A DNA stretch of 64,000 nt from Cavia porcellus. Its lineage: Eukaryota > Chordata > Mammalia > Rodentia > Caviidae. The notes beneath the pieces were generated by a model that did no database searches, was not told where the DNA came from, and saw only the letters and a program-made list of their open reading frames with translations. The stretch is taken from assembly GCF_034190915.1 (NCBI RefSeq), contig NW_026947507.1, positions 14,022,501 to 14,086,500 on the forward strand, read 5' to 3'. Positions 12,621 through 23,689 of the stretch are shown one piece after another. Position numbers and translations under genes: made by a program. The number at the start of each line of letters is the position of its first letter. The first letter of the stretch is position 1.

Positions 12621-12994
12621 TTCTAAATAGCATTCTGGGCAGTAGGGCAGAGCCCGGTGCCGCGGTAGCATCAGTCAACTACCCCTGGGCCAGAGAGGAC
12701 AGGTGGGAGCAGCTTGGGCTGAATCACGCTGCTGGTTGGGAACCAACAGCCAGGGACGAAATTGTTCCAACCCTGTGATGTCCGCCACAGCACAGTGTAA
12801 AGTGCTGGAGGCACTTATAGATTGACTGCCTCAGAGGGGAGGGGCCAACCTGCAGCATCACTGCGCACCACCTCAGATATCAGCAAACTGGAGAAAGCAG
12901 CAAGCCCCCAGCCAGCACATTTTAGAAAAACTGTAAGTAATACAGAGACAGCCTGAGACCTCCTCCACACACCTGTCTGAATGAAACCAGAAAC

Positions 12995-14043
12995 ATGACA
13001 AGAGCAAAAGATAAGATAAAACCTCCAGCTGCTGACCCCAGGAAAAAAAGGCCCCGGAGAGGTAAATACAGAAGAGAACCAGTTCAGCAATCATGCAATG
13101 TTAGCCACAACATCAGCAGACATAAAGAAATATATTCATGACTTCATAGATGAACTAAAACTGAAATTCTAATCCAAGTGAGACAAGAAATAAAAAGGTT
13201 AATTAAAGAAATGTTAAGCTCCTCTCAAGAAAACACAGAGGGAAGAAGGGAGGAACCCAGAGAAGGAAGAGAAACCTTCAGTGAAGAATATAAACAAAAT
13301 CTAGAATACATGAAATAGACCCAAAGAGACTACCGGAAACTAAAAACTCCATTGAAAGCTGGCAAAATGCCTTGACTGAAACAAAAGTTAGCCTTTTGAA
13401 ACTTGAAGAAAGATTTACAATGTGTGATCATGAAAGAAAAGACCTATTAAAAATAACAAGGAACCAAGAAATAACAGTTCAAAGGCTAAAAGATGACAAG
13501 AGGATCTATAACTTAAGAATAAAAAATGTAAGTGAAGAAGCAGGAGTAACCAAAAACAAATTACAAAGGCTATTCACAGAAATAATTAAAGAAAACTTCC
13601 CAAGCATAGGAAAAAGAAATGATATCCAGATAAATGAGGCATATAGAATTTTAGCCAACTACAACCAAAACAGATCTATACCCAGACATATAATAATCAA
13701 GATTCCAGAAATCCACCACAAGAACAGAATATTAAAAGTGGCCAGAGAAAAGAAGCAGATCACCTACAAAGGACAAATCATTAAAATAACGACAGACTTA
13801 TCAACACAAACTATTAAATCAAGAAGAGCCTGGGGGGAAATAATCCAAGTCCTGAAAGAAAATAACCTCCAACCAAGATTAATGTACCCTGAAAATCTCT
13901 CTCTCAAAATCAATGGAGAAACAAGATGTTTCCAAGACAAAGAGGAACTGTGGGAGCTCATGGACAACAACCCAACCCTACAGAAAATACTGAAGGCTAT
14001 TCTAGAGAGAGAAAGAAAAAAAATACCAGGATTCCAGCAATAG
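12995..14043 (+). pseudogene. L1-type ORF1 remnant of the outer HAL1-like element
   Basis: The last 223 codons (13,372-14,043) remain open and show the L1 ORF1p plan: a coiled-coil end, the 'DDKRIYNLRIKNV' start of the RRM domain, then a C-terminal domain with 'PRHIIIKIPEI', 'KNRILKVAREK' and 'ITYKG'. These domains make ORF1p a trimeric RNA-binding chaperone of L1 particles. The N-terminal third (12,995-13,371) aligns with the second copy in this window but carries in-frame stops and frame changes (for example a TAA after 'ctgaaattc'). The gene is dead. The retained C-terminal frame reflects modest age. Confidence 0.85.
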
Positions 14044-14163
14044 TGGCAGAGAGGCCTCAATGAACAAGGATAGTGGAATGAAGGAGAAAAATGGATAAAT
14101 AATAGCAGAAAAATAGAATAGCAGAGTTGAGGCAGAGAAGGCGGGCTATAATTTTAACATAGA

Positions 14164-14880
14164 TGTTATACTAAGATGCTGAAAAAATAATTGATTAAAA
14201 AATAATTAGCAAAAATAGTTAGTTAAAAGGATAGTTATTAGCAGTATTGTCATTCTGTACTGAGCTTGTTACCCTAGTAACCAAGCACCAACCACATAGT
14301 AGTTACAAATTAACTGACCGCATCTTTATGCTGTTCTGTACGTGTCACCCCCCCCCAAGTAACCTGTGTGCTATGTCAACTTTTGTTCCCCCTTGTAAGA
14401 GACAAATGATGTTGTGTCAACCATGTTCCCTTTATGAGAGACAAATGTTCCTGGAATTGGCAGACCAAGGGCTATGAATTGGCTAACCACCCACTTACCT
14501 CTTACCTCAAGCAAAGGGGAACAAAGGCCCATCTTATTTCTGTTTCTCATCACTATGTACTTAATGATCAATGAGCTAATCATAAATGAACTATAAAAAT
14601 CAGTCAAAACTCTAACTCAGTTACACAGCTTTGCAAATTCCATCTGTGCTGTGTCACTGGGCCAGCTAAAATAAAAGCGCTTCTTTTTTTTTTTTTTTAA
14701 TCGGTACCAGGGATCGAACTCATGACCACACGCTTGCAAGGCAGGCACTTAATGCCACTGAGCTAAATCCCCAGTCCCAAAAAAGCTCTTCTTTTAAAAA
14801 GATGTCTTGCCCCGTTTATCATCTCGGGGGTCTTGCCCCATTTTTCATCATGGGGCCTTGTTTTGGGGTGGGTTACAACA
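14164..14880 (+). mobile_element. Solo LTR of an endogenous retrovirus, 5-bp TSD
   Basis: Begins TGTTATACTAAG and ends GGTTACAACA (TGTT...AACA inverted ends). It is flanked by ataga at 14,159-14,163 and 14,881-14,885. A TATA box (tataaaa, 14,592-14,598) sits 78 bp before a poly(A) signal (aataaa, 14,670-14,675), giving a U3-R-U5 order in plus orientation. No internal viral genes flank it, so it is a recombined solo LTR. A 5-bp duplication favours an ERVL-like class, but that is inference. It inserted into the outer HAL1-like element. Confidence 0.8.
14688..14780 (-). repeat. ID SINE, antisense, nested in the LTR
   Basis: Inverted ID ('ggtaccagggatcgaactc', 'gcttgcaaggcaggc', 'gagctaaatccccag') with a T tract at its left. 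Direct repeats aaaagcgcttctttt (14,673-14,687) and aaaagctcttctttt (14,781-14,795) differ by one base. It inserted a few bases downstream of the LTR poly(A) signal. Confidence 0.92.
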
Positions 14881-16737
14881 ATAGATAGCCCAGATACACT
14901 AACAAAAAGAAACACAGGCAGAGTAGATTAGGAGGAAGGATCCATTGAGATGCTCTGAAGAGGAAATATACTCAACCTGAAAGGTTAATAAACTGAAAGT
15001 CAAAAATAAGAAAACGATGCTCTATGTGACAGGGAACCAGAGAGAAATAGGGACAACTTGTCCAGCAGCTGCAGATAGGCTGGAAAGTTATGACCCTTTT
15101 GTGGAGTGTAGAACTACAAAGCTAGAAGGAAGGACAGCCTTGTGGCTTTAGCAAGTAAAGGAGTGCAGCTCAAGATCAAGCTCAGGGGTAAAAAGGTTCA
15201 GCACCACTCAGATAGACAACGGGTTCCCCCCTAATCTAAAAACTAAAGGAGTTATTGGGACCCAAAATATACAAAGCACCCTGAGAAAGGGAAAGAGGAG
15301 GACTTGCCTGAAAAAGGAAGGCACATTGTTAATAGCGTATCAGGATTTAAAAGCCACAGTAGTCCTATCACCCTGCTTAGTTTGATTTTATTTTGTTCAG
15401 GTCAGTCTACTAATACTAGATTTTTTTTCACAATTTTAAAATTTTATTTAAGGAGAAAAAGAAAAAAACAGAAAAGGGTACAAGTTAAAAAATAAACAGT
15501 AGGAAATCACTAGTTAATAGATTACATATTGTCATCTTGTTCAAGTTACAAAATTAAAGCATATAAAGTGGACATTCAAACAGTGAGACTGCAAACAGTT
15601 CTGTTCAATGATCCAACAAAAACTCAGTAATATGGTTATCATCTTATATGCTTATATATACATGCAGTTATATCCTTTAGAGCACTTTCTTTTCCTCTCT
15701 TTTTTACAGTGACAATTACACATTTTGGGTTTTATTACTCCCATAGTTCTTATTACTTTTTTTGAAGAGAATAAAACCAAATGTGACATAACAAAACAGA
15801 GTCAGTCAAATCAAAAGGATGGACATAGTACATGATGTAAAGACAGAATACAAGGTGATCAACAATGGTTACTATAATGCCTCTTGCTATCTTAAAAAGA
15901 ATTGCCTATATAATCAGTTATAATAAAATTGAACAAAACAGTAAAGAACAAAACCAATAAAACCAAAACAGTGGAGACATTACAGGGCTTCAAAAGAAGA
16001 TAATAGTCAAACCAGAATGGGCATCATAGTGAATCTAGTTGTTGCCTGTACCCTCAAACTTGGTACTATCAAGCAAAACAGAATAGAGTAAAATCAGTAA
16101 AAACAAGATGGTAAGAGCAATACAGGGTTTCAAATCAAGTTAATAGGAAATCAAAGTGGGTTACTATAATATATTCTGCTATTTTGTATTTATATTTTCC
16201 CTTAATTAAAAAGATAAAAATAAAAAAGTAAATAATAAAAAAAGGAGATGGAGATAAAAGAGGACATAACAACAAAACAGCATAGGTCAGAACATAACCA
16301 TTTAAGCAAAATAGTGTTTCACCACAAAATATCCTGACATAAAAGTAGTTACCATAGTGTCTCTTTCCTTGAAATCTTTGAGTATAACTTCGTATACTGT
16401 AGCATCAAAAATATCAAGACAATGTAAAACCATTCAAGAGAATGGCAGTTTTACAGGGTATTTAGAACCAACTAACAGAAAATGAACAATGGTTTCTGTA
16501 TTATCTCCTTGTCTATAAAAGTTTTTGTTTATATTATCACATATAATAAAATCCAATAAGATACAACATGTTAAGACTGATGGAGACAGAAGAACAAAAG
16601 CTTGATGGGACTTCAAAACAAGATGATATTAAATCAGCACTAGCTATTATGATGTCTTGTTTTCTCCAAAATAGCTGTTCCTACCATCCAACCTTCTCTG
16701 CCTCATGTCTGTTGAGCTCTTTTTCTGTCATTAGTTG

Positions 16738-17863
16738 TCAGTTTGTCCTCTTCATTTCACTTTCTGCTCCATTCATTGTGGCCTCTCTGCCACTTTCTAG
16801 AATCTTGGTATTTTTTTTTAGAATGTCCTGCAATATTCTCTGTAGAGTTGAATTGGTGGTTGCAAATTCCCCTACTTCCTCTTTATCCTGGAAGCACCTT
16901 GTTTTTCCATCAATTTCTAGGGATAGTTGTGCAGGATATATCAATCTTGGCTGGAGGTTATTGTCTTTCAAAGCTTGAATTATTTCATCTCATGCTCTTT
17001 GTGATTTGATGGTTTGTGCTGAGAAGTCTGCTGTAATTCTGATGGGTGTTCCCTTGTAAGTGATCTGTTTCTTGTCTTTGACAGCTTTTAATATTCTGTT
17101 TTTATACTGGATTTCTGGAATTTTGATTATTATATGCCTGGGTGTAGTTCTGTTTGGTTTGTAGGTGGCTGGGGTCCTGTATGCCTCATACATCTGAGTA
17201 TCTTTACCTTTTCCCATATTAGGGAAGTTCTCCTTGATTATTTCTGTGAATAGCCTTTGCAGTTCATTTGTTTGTATCCCTGCTTCTTCCTTTACATTCT
17301 TAATTCTTAAGTTATAGATCCTCTTATCATCTTCTAGTCTTTCTATTGTTACTACTTGTTTCCTTGTTATTTTTAAGTAGTTTTTCATTTCATGCTCCCA
17401 CATTACAAATCTGTCCTCCAGTTCACATAATCTATCCTTAGTTTCTTTCAAGCTGTTTCTTTCAAGTTTCTTTCAAGCCAGCTTTCAATGGAGTTTTTAG
17501 TTTCCTGGTAATCTCTTTGAACCTGCTTCATATATTCTATGTTTTCTCTAATTTCTCCATCAAACAATTCTCCCCTTTTTTCTGTTCTTCTATTCCATTG
17601 TCTGTTTTTCCTTGGGAAGTGCTTAGCATTTCTTTAACTATTCTACTTATATCTTACTTTACTTGGTTAAATACTTCACTTTTGAACTCGTCTATGAGGT
17701 CCTGGAGATATTGCTTTATGTCTATTGGTGCCGTGCCTGATATTGTATGTTTTCTGTCCTCATTCTCCTTTGCATTTACCTTTCCTGGATCTGTGTTCTC
17801 AGGATTGGGGACTGAAGACCCTTTCTTGTTTCTCCCTCTTCCCATACTTTTTGTTCCTTCCAT
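16738..17863 (-). pseudogene. L1-type ORF1 remnant of the inner HAL1-like element
   Basis: Reads from a start codon at 17,863 (N-terminus MEGTKSMGRGRNKKG, basic and disordered). A stop follows 69 codons later. A coiled-coil/RRM block is open over 17,451-16,990 ('DDKRIYNLRIKNV', 'PRHIIIKIPEI', 'ITYKG') and a C-terminal piece over 16,971-16,738 ('NLQPRLIYP', 'TRCFQDKEEV'). The three open blocks are separated by stops or frameshifts, so no full ORF1p can be made. It matches the outer copy along its whole length. Confidence 0.85.
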
Positions 17864-18712
17864 ACAAGCGTGTATAGGAGGCCTAGTTTCTTTCTTTGTC
17901 GGTTACAGTTTGTTTGAATCGCGCTTGCTAGGTGTTCCTGCCCACTGCAGTGTACTAGGGAGACACAGGCCTGGGCAGCCTGTGCTGGGTCTGCCCCTCC
18001 AGGTCAGTCAACCTGCTGAAGGCTTCACCGCATTAGGGTGCACTGCCAGGCACAGGGACTTGGTTTGGGCTAGCCTACTGGGTCTTAGTCCATGGCGTTA
18101 GTCCACATAGGGGTGGAGCCAGGATGTGATGTAATGGCAGGAAGAAGGTGTGTCTTGCTCTTTGCTGGTTCCTGCTTCTGTTTGCAGCTACCATGAACTG
18201 TGGCCCAGTTCAAGCGCTCCCCACCAATCCTGCTTGAGAGGGGAATATGTGACTGCAGCGTCCTGTTCTGGCTAGTCTGCCCGGTCCCAGAATGTCCTCT
18301 GTTGGAGCCTCCTAGTCTATGGAAGGGTCCCCATTCCTCTCACTCACCACAGGTCAATGCAGGGCTCACCACCAGCTCTGCTCTCAACTTGATTCACTGA
18401 TTCCCGCACTCAGAGCTTTCATGTCTCTATCCCTGCTGTGATGATTCAGATGCAGCAGCGGCAGCAGGAAATTCAAGCCATGGTTTCCAGCGGCACGGGT
18501 TCCTGCTTTGGCACTGAGACTTTAGCTGTTCCAGTTGTAGTACCAGGATTGCATTTCCACTTGGCTTTTCTCAGCTTAGTTCATTCCTGGGTCAGCAGGG
18601 TATATCTCCCCCTGCTTAGGACTCCCCACACCACAGCATTCTTGGAATCTAAGCTAGCTATATCAGAGAGCCTCCATAGCTGCTGTTATCTATCTGCCAT
18701 GTTCTCCCCCTC
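17864..18712 (-). promoter_or_regulatory. 5' UTR/promoter region of the inner HAL1-like element
   Basis: GC-richer than the rest of the element. It contains an 87-bp block (18,103-18,189) that is identical to part of the MaLR LTR at 19,326-19,412. The 354-bp 5' region of the outer copy shows no evident match to it, so the two copies seem to carry different 5' UTRs. Confidence 0.5.
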
Positions 18713-19223
18713 ATACTAGATTTGAGGGCACAGATAGCTATCCCCCAAATAGCAAGCTATACCATGGTAACTACCCTTAATTTCCTATTAACTGAAACTG
18801 AAGCCCTGTATTACTTACATTATCTTACTGTGACTGATCTTATTTGAAGCTGGTTTGTTAAACTGCTGTTTTACCTTGACTGATTTTATTTGAATTTGGT
18901 ATGCTTGATAATATCAAGTCTAAGAGTAGAGGCAACCACTCTGAAGATGACAAAATGTAATAACATACCCATTCCAGTTTGATTATTAACTGCCTTTGAA
19001 GTCCTACAATGTCTCCAAAGTTGTGTTTTTATTAACATAGCTATGTAATGCTATGTTCAATTATTACATGTCTGATGATGTGGACAACTCTATTGAAAAT
19101 AATAAGAGAAAGCATAATAATTATTGTAAATCACCTAATAATGTGGTTTTATATGTCTTTTTCATTTCATGTTTTTCTAAGAATTTGGGTGTTTTTTTTT
19201 TTTTTTGTCTTATTTTGATCTGT

Positions 19224-19563
19224 TGTCATGGTTTATGTCTGTGTCCCCCAGGCCTCATGAGTTTGCATTGTGCATTTGTGATGCTTCATTGTCTAGTGCT
19301 TGGATTGATGGTGTCAGTGCTCCACCCACATAGGGGTGGAGCCAGGATGTGATGTAATGGCAGGAAGAAGGTGTGTCTTGCTCTTTGCTGGTTCCTGCTT
19401 CTGTTTGCAGCTGCTATGAGCTGTGGCCCAGCCATGCCCACCTGCTTTGGCGCCAACTGAGTGTGGACTGAAACCTCCAAAAACTGTAAGAAATAAACGT
19501 TTCCTTTCTCAACTTGGGCTTAAGGTATTTTGTCTCAGCGATGAGTAAAAAGTAACTAAGACA
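19224..19563 (+). repeat. Rodent MaLR-like LTR nested in the outer HAL1-like element
   Basis: Starts 'tgtcatggtttatgtctgtgtcccc' (bases 19,224 on) and ends 'gtaactaagaca'. 'gaaataaacgtttcc' is its poly(A) signal. It interrupts the AT-rich repeat array of the outer element. I could not define a clean duplication at its edges. Confidence 0.72.
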
Positions 19564-20625
19564 TTTGTTTTTCCCTATAACACAGAAAGGATAGATATAC
19601 ACGTAGAGATTCACACATGGGGAGAATTTCTAAACAGTTTACAGGAACAGATTATATAATGCACGATGTAATGAACAAATACTCCGAAGAAGAGACACTA
19701 AGAAACCCAGTGCTAATTCTGTAACATTATGATATAAAATCTAGCAAAATTATTATTCACTGTTCAGAGTGATATTAGTCTAGTCTCTTATGTTCAGGTT
19801 CAGTGTACATAAAGATAAGGACAGCTACTATGAAGAGAATTAGGGACATTATGGCAGTCACTATTGACTTCCCCAGTGTCAGGTCTTGAAGACCTAAAAA
19901 GCCTTCATCACCCTGTTATGATCAGATTAGTTCTATAATGTTCAGTATGTAGTCACTGTTTGTGAAGATGGGGACAACTATTTGGAAGAAAACTAGAGAC
20001 AATAAGACAGACAATGAAGATCTCCAGTGGACTTGCCTTGAAATCATTATTTCTTAAAATTGTTTCCTTATGATCTGTTTTGTTCTGTTTTGGTATGTTT
20101 AATCTTACCCTCTTTAAGACATAGGCAATTCTTTTGAAGATAGCAAGAGGCATTATAGTAACCATTGTTGATCACGTTTTACATCATATACTATGTCTAT
20201 TCTTGTTTTAACTGATTTCATTTTGCTTTGTCACATTTGGTTTTATTCTCTTCAAACAAAGTAATAAGAACTGTAGCAGTAATAAAGCCTAAAATGTGTA
20301 ATTATTATTATAAAAAAGAGAGGAAAAGAAAGTCCTCTAACAGATATAACTGCATGTACGTTTAAGTGTGTAAAACAGATAACCATATTATTAAGTTTTT
20401 GTTGGATCATTACACAGAACTGTTTGCAGTCTCACTGTTTGAATGTCCACTTTGTATGCTTTAATTTTGTAACTTGAACAGCGACTTCTAAGATAAAAAT
20501 ATGTAATCTATCAACTAGTGATTTCTTACTATGTTTTTTGAAATTCTGTATTACTTCTACCTTTTTTTCTGTTTTGCTTTTTTTCTCTAAATAAAATCCT
20601 TTATTAAAAAAATAGCATGCTGGGC

Positions 20626-21510
20626 TGTGAGAATGAATGAATCAGTGAATGAGTAGATACATCATCATGAGACATCTTTCTAGATGTTATTTCTTGAGAA
20701 TGGGGGAAAGTGGGGGAGAAGCTGAGTTCTGCTGTCACACACACTAGAGAGTCTAGCTCCTTGCTCAAGTGAGCCTGATGCTGGTACATAGTCCCCGTAG
20801 GACAGCCTGGGGGAAGAGGTAAGAACTCCTCCAGCCTGGAGGACGGAGAGGGAAGAACTCCTCCTCTCCTTTGACATTTTCTTGCTCCAATGAGTTCTCA
20901 TCAATTCATTCCCCTTGGAGATAAATAGTTGTAGTTATTGTCATTAACTATAAATAATAAGCTCCCAATATCCATATGACTGCTACTGAAATAGGAAACA
21001 TGTCCCCTCTAGCCTGCATGTTCTATGGTCTGAAACATGCCACCCTATTTGCCATGCACTGGTGTCTCAGCAACAATTTATTGGAGTCAGTGGCTTTACA
21101 GCTACCACTTTCTAGGATCTGATGGTCAGTCACTCAGGTCCAGGTGATGATGGAGTAAGAGGCAAATGCTGGGAACCGACATAAGGTGTGGCTGATGGGA
21201 ACCTGATTTCAGCAGAACTTCTTATCTGCTTTCCTCCAGAGCGAATGGCCGTTGGACACAATCACTGGAAAAGAAGGCTCAGCCTGCAAATGTTTAGGTA
21301 CAGCTACTGGCTCAGTCCCCGGAACAGTACTTGGGTACAGTAAGTCTACAGTTAACATTTGTTTGCCCGTGGAAGGTAGAAAAGAAGGGAGGAAGGAAGA
21401 CAGGGGTAAAGAGAAGGGAGAAGAAGGGAAGAAAAAAGGAGAGATGGAAGGAGGAAAATGAGGAAAGGGAGAAGGAGGGATGAGGAGGAGAGACTAGGAT
21501 GATACATAGA
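20626..21510. other. Intergenic, no gene seen
   Basis: Unassigned sequence with a purine-rich (GGAAG-type) tract at about 21,375-21,500 just before the next LTR. Confidence 0.5.
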
Positions 21511-21513
21511 TGT

Positions 21514-21880
21514 TGGGAGCCGCTGAAGCTGGAAATTGACCATGCATGCAAAGCTGGAGCGTGGACCATCCCAAGAACAAAGAGTGCCCAGGGCGAGTCA
21601 TGCCAAGAAGCTGCTTCAGCCCAGAGAACACCAAGGCCCAAGACAATCTGAGTGGGTTGCTAGGACAACAGGGTGTCATGTGACATTAAGTTGCTAAAAG
21701 GTATAAATAAAGGCCCTTGCAGTGAGGAAATAGCTCCTTTCCTTCCCTCAGGAGGGTAAGAGCACCCCCCCACCCCCCACCCCAGCTTTGTCTCTTCCTT
21801 TTTTTCTCATCATTTCGCAGTCCTTCACCCAAAGAACCTCAAGAGCCGCATGGGTCGTGGCACAGACTTGAGTGTTAGAG
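21514..21880 (+). mobile_element. LTR-like sequence of ERVK/IAP-like type
   Basis: Starts TGTTGGGAGCCGC, the usual beginning of IAP-like class II LTRs. A 'ggtataaataaaggccc' TATA/poly(A)-like element lies near 21,702 and pyrimidine-rich 'ctttgtctcttcc' downstream. The right edge ('gggtcgtggca') is approximate and I found no matching duplication. No viral genes follow, so it is a solo or truncated LTR. Confidence 0.5.
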
Positions 21881-21884
21881 AGGG

Positions 21885-23185
21885 AACGAGTATTGGATAT
21901 GAGAAAAAAGACCGTGGGTTATGGTTAACTCAAGGTGGATTTGTATCTGACAGTGGGGCTGGTCCTTAGTGCAGTTAGTTTGATTTTCAAGTTTTATTCT
22001 ACATCTCTTTCCTATAATTCACAGATACATGATAACTTTCCTGTCGTCAGGTCTTGAATTCTGTGGATGAACAGGTTGCTTCACTGAAATTTTAAAGTCC
22101 TTCTAGGGCCCAGGAGGCCTGGAAGCCGACCCTCTTTATTTTGGTTCCAACACATTTCCGGATTCACCCAGCAGCTCACAAGTCAGAGTGACTCACGATA
22201 TAGTTTATAACTGGTATATTTTAATTTTAGACATAACTGCTCTTTAAAAAGTAGAGGATGACTCTGAGATTGCAGAATAGGTTATGGAATTAGTTTACTA
22301 TAATTCAGTTCTCACAATTTCATCACCAAACCTCCTAATGAGATTAAATCTAAGCACTACACAGTTCTCCATTTATTATGTTTTCTTGGCCTGCCCAGAT
22401 AGATGTGATGATGAACCTGAACCCTGATTATTTTATCAGATGAGGTCAGCTCATTGAGAAGCTCATGGCGGAGGCCCAGAAAATATCATAACTCACTCAA
22501 GATAAGGTCAATGTCAGGGAGTAAATCCCGAACTCTATAGTTAGAACAAGCCTCCCATATACCCTGCTGTCCATTTCCAGCCCTGTTCTTAATCAGTTCT
22601 TCCAAACAATGCGTTCTCTGTTTGAAAGTTTTGCTGCTTCAATCCCAGACAATAATGGCCATTCACTTACTAAAGCCACGGCTGCTTTCTCTTTGCTACT
22701 AAAATTCCTTAATTGGAATCACCCTGTCACTGACCCAAACCATTCATTACAGGGAATTTCAGACAAGCTCCCGATAACCCTGGAGTTAGGTGGCTCCTAC
22801 TGTTCTCTCATCTAAGTTGCTTTTCCCCTCCAGAAAGCTCTAATCACTTCCCATAGAGGAGATTTTTTCCCCCCTCACATTCATGATGGACAGCTCTGTA
22901 TTTAGTGGCAAAACCTGGGACCCCTGGGTCTGTGAGTTTCCTTATGTATCACAAGGTGCTTAGACCTGGAGCCCGTCCTCTCTGCCCCTGATGAAAGCTG
23001 GGGTGATGCAATGTTGCCGGAGGGCAATGTTACACTACGTACCCAAAGCTTTAGAATGAAATCATTAATATTAATTATCAATATTATTAATATTAAATAG
23101 CAGTTTATAATTATTTGTTTAAATACTTAAAAAAAGAAATTTATCTTTAAAAAACCATGCTTCGTCAAGTGATTTGACTATAAAG
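21885..23185. other. Intergenic, no gene seen
   Basis: Possible old MIR fragment around 22,430-22,540 ('gaggcccagaaaatatcataactc'). Otherwise unassigned. Confidence 0.45.
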
Positions 23186-23189
23186 ATGC

Positions 23190-23392
23190 TCAGTGAGCCA
23201 CGGATGGCAGCTACCTAGGAGGCTGAGGCAGGAAGATCACAAGTTGCCTGTCTGGGCCAATTAGTGGAACCTTGCCTCAAAAAAAGAAAATAAGAAATGA
23301 AAAGAAAGGGCTGGAGAATGTTTCTTGGCAGTCAAGTGCTTTGTGTAACTTGCGTGAGGCCCTGGGTTTAATCCTCAGTACCACAAACAGCA
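23190..23392 (+). repeat. B1-dID SINE
   Basis: B1 half ('ctacctaggaggctgaggcagg...aaccttgcctc'), an A-rich linker, then an ID-like half ('agggctggagaatg...ccctgggtttaatcctcag'). Confidence 0.85.
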
Positions 23393-23689
23393 ACAACAAT
23401 GAACAAAAAGTGCTGAGATGACCAGAGCATGTAACAAGAGGGAATGATACAAAGCCTTGAGAGGAGCCATGAACAACTGTCCAGTGATGGAGCCAGCTGC
23501 AGACGCCTTGCAGCACAGAGGCCAGGGGACTGCAAACCCTCCTCTGGTCCTCTGATCCTTGCCTCAGGTCTTGTTGATTGAGTTTATGACAGCATCCACA
23601 AAGGAGATTGGCCCTGTGCAGGGCATTCATCTAGGGCAGACGTGGATGGGGAAAGGTGGAGGTAAGCCAGTTCCAAGGAGCTGCGTGTG

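Larger units (their letters stand above)
15424..18712 (-). mobile_element. Full-length HAL1-like element (3.29 kb), inverted inside another
   Basis: Flanked by a perfect 11-bp target-site duplication, atactagattt (15,413-15,423 and 18,713-18,723). On the minus strand it starts GAGGGGGAGAACATGGCAGA, the usual look of a full-length L1 5' end. It has an 849-bp GC-richer 5' UTR (18,712-17,864), an ORF1 remnant (17,863-16,738), about 1.3 kb of AT-rich sequence with repeats of about 150 bp, and an A/T-rich 3' end at 15,424. No ORF2 is present. It split the outer element exactly at the duplication, so its insertion is the younger event. Confidence 0.82.
12641..20609 (+). mobile_element. HAL1-like (ORF1-only L1) element, multiply interrupted
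   Basis: The outermost element of a nested stack. It is flanked by a 16-bp direct repeat with one mismatch (12,625-12,640 and 20,610-20,625, core aaatagcat.ctgggc). Order on the plus strand: a 354-bp 5' region, an ORF1 remnant (12,995-14,043), an AT-rich 3' half with diverged repeats of about 150 bp (to about 15,412, resuming 18,724-20,600), and a terminal 'aataaaatcctttatt' plus A tract. No reverse-transcriptase ORF2 is present. Insertions inside it are a solo LTR (14,164-14,880), a HAL1-like copy in reverse orientation (15,424-18,712) and a MaLR LTR (19,224-19,563). Without them the element is about 3.6 kb. 'HAL1' describes L1 relatives that have ORF1 only; family membership is my inference from layout. 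Confidence 0.75.

Noticed and set aside
17517..18101. 194-codon plus-strand ORF
   Set aside because: It runs antisense through ORF1 and the 5' UTR of the inner HAL1-like element, so it is a shadow ORF.
21514..21880. Complete ERVK provirus
   Set aside because: Only LTR-like sequence is present. No gag, pol or env reading frames follow and no second LTR or target duplication was found.
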